NCBI GenBank assembly: GCA_037447655.1 | Contig: JBBHKE010002751.1 | Span: 1 to 44,051 of the forward strand | Direction: 5' to 3' | Length of the DNA: 44,051 bases | Source of the DNA: Zygnema cylindricum | Lineage: Eukaryota; Streptophyta; Zygnematophyceae; Zygnematales; Zygnemataceae | Made by a program: the position numbers and the translations under genes | Shown here: positions 41,025 to 44,051 of the stretch, one piece after another | Layout: each line of letters starts with the position of its first letter | Position numbering within the stretch: position 1 is the stretch's first letter | Notes under the pieces: model-generated | What the model was told of the DNA's origin: nothing | What the model saw: only the letters and a program-made list of their open reading frames with translations | The model's database searches: none

Positions 41025-43590
41025 ATGGGTGGTAGAAATAACAAAGCTACGTAGACACTTTCTCCTTTAAAGGTCATTCCTGGATCCTCCAAGATGATAC
41101 CATCTTTCAAAGAGGAATCTAGAGAATCCATTAAAAGAGAATTCACTTTCAGGGGGGGAGCATCTCTCCCGACCACGGCGTAAAGGTGGAGGGCCGGGCA
41201 TTTTTGATGAAAGACTTCGTGAATTATCTGATAGCTTATTCCGATATGTAAATGATAGATATCAAAAGTGAATTGAAAAAACAAGGCGCACGTGTTTGAC
41301 GACCAAGTTCTCGGATTGGGTAGAGGAGATTGTAATGGTGGTGATGATGAAAATGACATAACTAAGAAGAAGCGAATCTCGATGGAAACACACATAGACG
41401 ATGAGGACTCAGATTTAAATGAAGGGAGTGGGGATGATGAGATGTATATTTTGCCCGAGAAGATTGTCGTCTTTAATGGAATTGAGTATCCCATTTAGAA
41501 GAAATGTATTCAGAATTATATGGTGCTGAATTGAGAAGATAAAATGCTAATTGTAAATTCTAAGGCAAGAGATTGTGAGAGAGGAAGAATTTTGCAACAA
41601 ATATTCGATTGATGTAGTCATGTACGACATACACTATGGTCATGAGTGTTGGAAAGCACCCGAGAAAAAAACTTGAAAAAGGAATCCAAAATAAGGGCCA
41701 ATAATTTTTTTCGGACTTCATGGAATTCAAGATTAAGTCGAAGGAATTCATCGATGAAATTTTCAAACATTACAACATTTTTGTGGAGCAAATTTCAAAC
41801 AACGGTTGGGTCATTATGAAAGAAGACAAGTTTTTGTAAATGCTTTACCGAAAACAATGATTTACTTGAAGGAGATCTCATTGGCCAGGAATAATGCTTC
41901 CTACGAGTTGTGATTAATTACTTTAAGTCGACCGAGAGATGAATCAGGTGAGCTCTTCGAAAGGCTTCACATCCACAAAAGTCTTGAATGCAATTCTCCT
42001 CGGATGTGTGGATTTGAGTTATTTCTGTGGTAGAGGGGAAAGAAGTGGAGGAAGCCCAAGAGGTAGAGTAAAAAGACAAGAGGGTGTTGATAATCCTAAG
42101 GTCTTGTTGTCTAATAAGACATTAGTAATGTTAGCTGTTTTTATTCAATTAGTTTTGTCACATGTCGGCCCCGTGCTCGGATAAAAAGAATCAATGCCAA
42201 TTTTGTGGCAAATGGGGCCAAACCACCCCGGGATGTTATGCGAAGAACGGAGGCGGTAGAAAAAATCACTACAGTAGCCCTGGCATCAACAGCTCAGTGG
42301 TTGTGGTGGTCGCTACAAGGGTTAAAGGAACTTCATGGATTCCAAAAATTAGGATAGAGGGGACAAAGGACAAACATTTTTCTGCCTGAACCTTTCCATT
42401 GAACTATCTTGAGGAGAAGGTAGACCAAAAAAAGAGTGGATCATCGATACGGGGGCGTCTAACCATATATGTACGAATGTTATGTTTTTTGGTGACATGC
42501 TTACATTGACCATTTTGAAATGAATCACCACGTCGAACGGTGAAGCAAATTCTGATGGAACAGTTAGACCGGTCCATCTCTTAGCTCCTAAAAGAACTCA
42601 ATATATTACAAAAACCGTGTTAATAATTGTTTTATCAATACTTGGTGTTTCGATGAATTTGCTGAGGGTACCTAGAATTCAGGCGCCGGTAGAAGCATAC
42701 ATGTCTCAAGCGATATAGACGCCGCTTGAGACTAAGGAGAAGGTGATTGGAGAAAAAGAAGTTACCTACTCTATGCACAATCATCTTGTATCGAGGAGAA
42801 CGACGAGAAATCCTCTAATCGGCCACATTACAAGTGAGATTTTCGAACTTAAAATATATTTAGCCCTTTGGCACCAACAGATATGTCATACATCTCATTA
42901 TAAATGAAAGTTTATATTTTGTGTGCTTGGTTTTGACCTTGGAACTGACAGAGGATTATTGTATAAAAAAGGTGTATCTAAGGTCGCTAAATCCGAAAAT
43001 GCAATCGGTTCATGATCTTAAACTTCATTTTCAATATTCGTTGGAATTGGTTCATGTCGATTTGTGGGGGCACATCAAGTATAAAAGTATTGGTGGAAAT
43101 CGATACATTATGGTAAATTGTAGATAACTACTTCTGATTTTGGTGGGATTTCCTGTTGTAGAAGAAATCTGACGCCTTTCCCATATTAAAGAATGGCAAT
43201 CCGATCAAATAATGGTGGAGAGTTACTATCTCAAAGGGGTATTGTAAGACGATGATAATAAGACAACAATTAACTAATCCTTATTCTTTGAAATCAAATG
43301 AGTTGGCCGAGAGAAAAAATTGTAGATTACAAAAAATGGTCTGAACGATGTTTTACGGATACGACCAGAAAATAGTTTTGTGGGGTGATGCGATTTTCAC
43401 CTCCAATCACATTTTTAAACCGAGACTTATATCCGGAATCTCCGGTGACAAAATTCCCAATGATTTACTGTACGATCGCAAGCCGACACTCCACAATTTT
43501 CGGATTTTGGGTTGTCTCTCTGCCGTGTATGTGGAACAAATAAATAGGAGAGGGAAATTTTTAGCAACAAGCCATAGTTTATTATTTATA
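41025..43590 (+). pseudogene. Heavily decayed copia gag-pol of element 4, relative of element 3
   Basis: ATG 41025 begins MGGRNNKA, matching the MGRNKNKS start of element 3. The acidic block and VVFNG motif near 41450-41480 also match its gag. Stops and frameshifts are frequent. The zinc knuckle at 42195-42236 has Gln in place of His. The protease motif IIDTGAS (Asp codon 42446) is readable. Integrase remnants are HVDLWG (Asp codon about 43059), RSNNGGE with the second catalytic Asp changed to Asn (43208-43210), and LAERKN with the Glu kept (43309). DRKPTLHNFRILGC follows at about 43480. Coding similarity ends near 43560, so reverse transcriptase and RNase H are missing. Confidence 0.85.
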
Positions 43591-44051
43591 AGCTATTACT
43601 TATAAGCTATAGTTCAAAAATAAAATTGGATCGCATTTCAGATCCGGTTCGTCATAATTGTAGAACAAGTCTGCAATGTTGATTTCCTCGAGGATTTAAT
43701 ATTCACAAGTTAAAACTCAACGACATTGAAGAAAAAATTATTTTTTTACCTAATTGAACAAATGAAGGAATTTTGACATTGAAGATAATAAATTAGCGGC
43801 CATAACAAAGGAAATGATTTAAAGGTACAGAACAAAAACAAAGGTACAAAGTAAAAGAAATAAAAGGACAGCAAGGACAAAAAAGACTGTCGTGAACTTA
43901 AGTTCAAAATGTTAAAAGAAATTGAATAATAGACATTGTGAGACGCTTGAGTTTTATAGATGAACTCAAGCGTGTACGACGCACTATACTAAGTGGAGGT
44001 AAAACTAAGGAAGGTACAACTAATTTAGGTACATCTAATAAGTGGAACTAT
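43591..44051. other. Unassigned right edge of the window
   Basis: CTATAGTTCAAAAAT at about 43606-43620 resembles an M1 MITE end, but the next bases do not follow the M1 sequence and no second end is in view. The rest is A-rich and featureless. Confidence 0.4.

Noticed and set aside
40907-41494. 195-codon minus-strand frame
   Set aside because: Antisense to the PBS and gag of element 4; spans untranslated and coding parts of that element.
43606-43620. Fourth M1 MITE end
   Set aside because: Only about 14 bases match, the following sequence differs, and no second end is in the window.

Overview
This is eukaryotic nuclear DNA, almost certainly from a land plant. It is AT-rich, saturated with nested retrotransposons and small DNA-transposon derivatives, and holds no complete recognisable host gene. 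The plant assignment rests on three things: Ty1/copia polyproteins with plant-type gag and RVT_2 domains; elements 3 and 4 primed from the 3' end of initiator Met tRNA; and a 15-base primer-binding site in the intact copia element that fits the plant form of initiator tRNA-Met at the position where plant and animal forms differ. The species cannot be named from the sequence.

Layout. 1-2545: decayed minus-strand copia pol, same family as the intact element. 3140-4064: old LTR-like relic ending in a poly(A) run. 4326-8932: three copies of one hAT-type MITE (8-bp target duplications), one carrying a second MITE nested inside it; between them lie a candidate three-exon small secreted-protein gene (5036-5564, minus) and a gene-like exon relic (6501-7067, minus). 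9405-9935: diverged tandem duplication. 10824-11598 and 15072-15846: two 775-bp Harbinger-like MITEs. 12887-13599: another hAT-type MITE with a perfect 8-bp duplication. 16316-16404: tRNA-derived (SINE-like) head. About 17300-20143: decayed plus-strand copia element (element 3), its 3' LTR cut by a further repeat (family R).

20651-27098 is the centrepiece: a complete, young, minus-strand copia retrotransposon inserted into an R-family repeat. It has 1,048-bp LTRs with 4 differences, a CCGAG target duplication and one intact 1,452-codon gag-pol ORF. Its primer-binding site matches the anticodon arm of initiator tRNA-Met (half-tRNA priming, as in Drosophila copia). Its start codons lie inside the LTR and inside that primer-binding site.

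27340-34830: two copies of the 5' end (LTR and leader) of a second retroelement; the downstream copy continues into a decayed gag-protease ORF with no visible reverse transcriptase. 35052-36745: R-family repeats, one of which preserves the empty site of the copia insertion. 37477-38486 and 40440-40660: elements with a shared terminal inverted repeat, the first holding a palindrome-rich TA-flanked MITE. 38580-39530: long pyrimidine-rich strand. 40970-43590: decayed plus-strand copia element (element 4), a relative of element 3.

No CRISPR array, rRNA gene or operon-like organisation is present. What links the genes is nesting order: element 3, cut by R1, cut by the young copia element.
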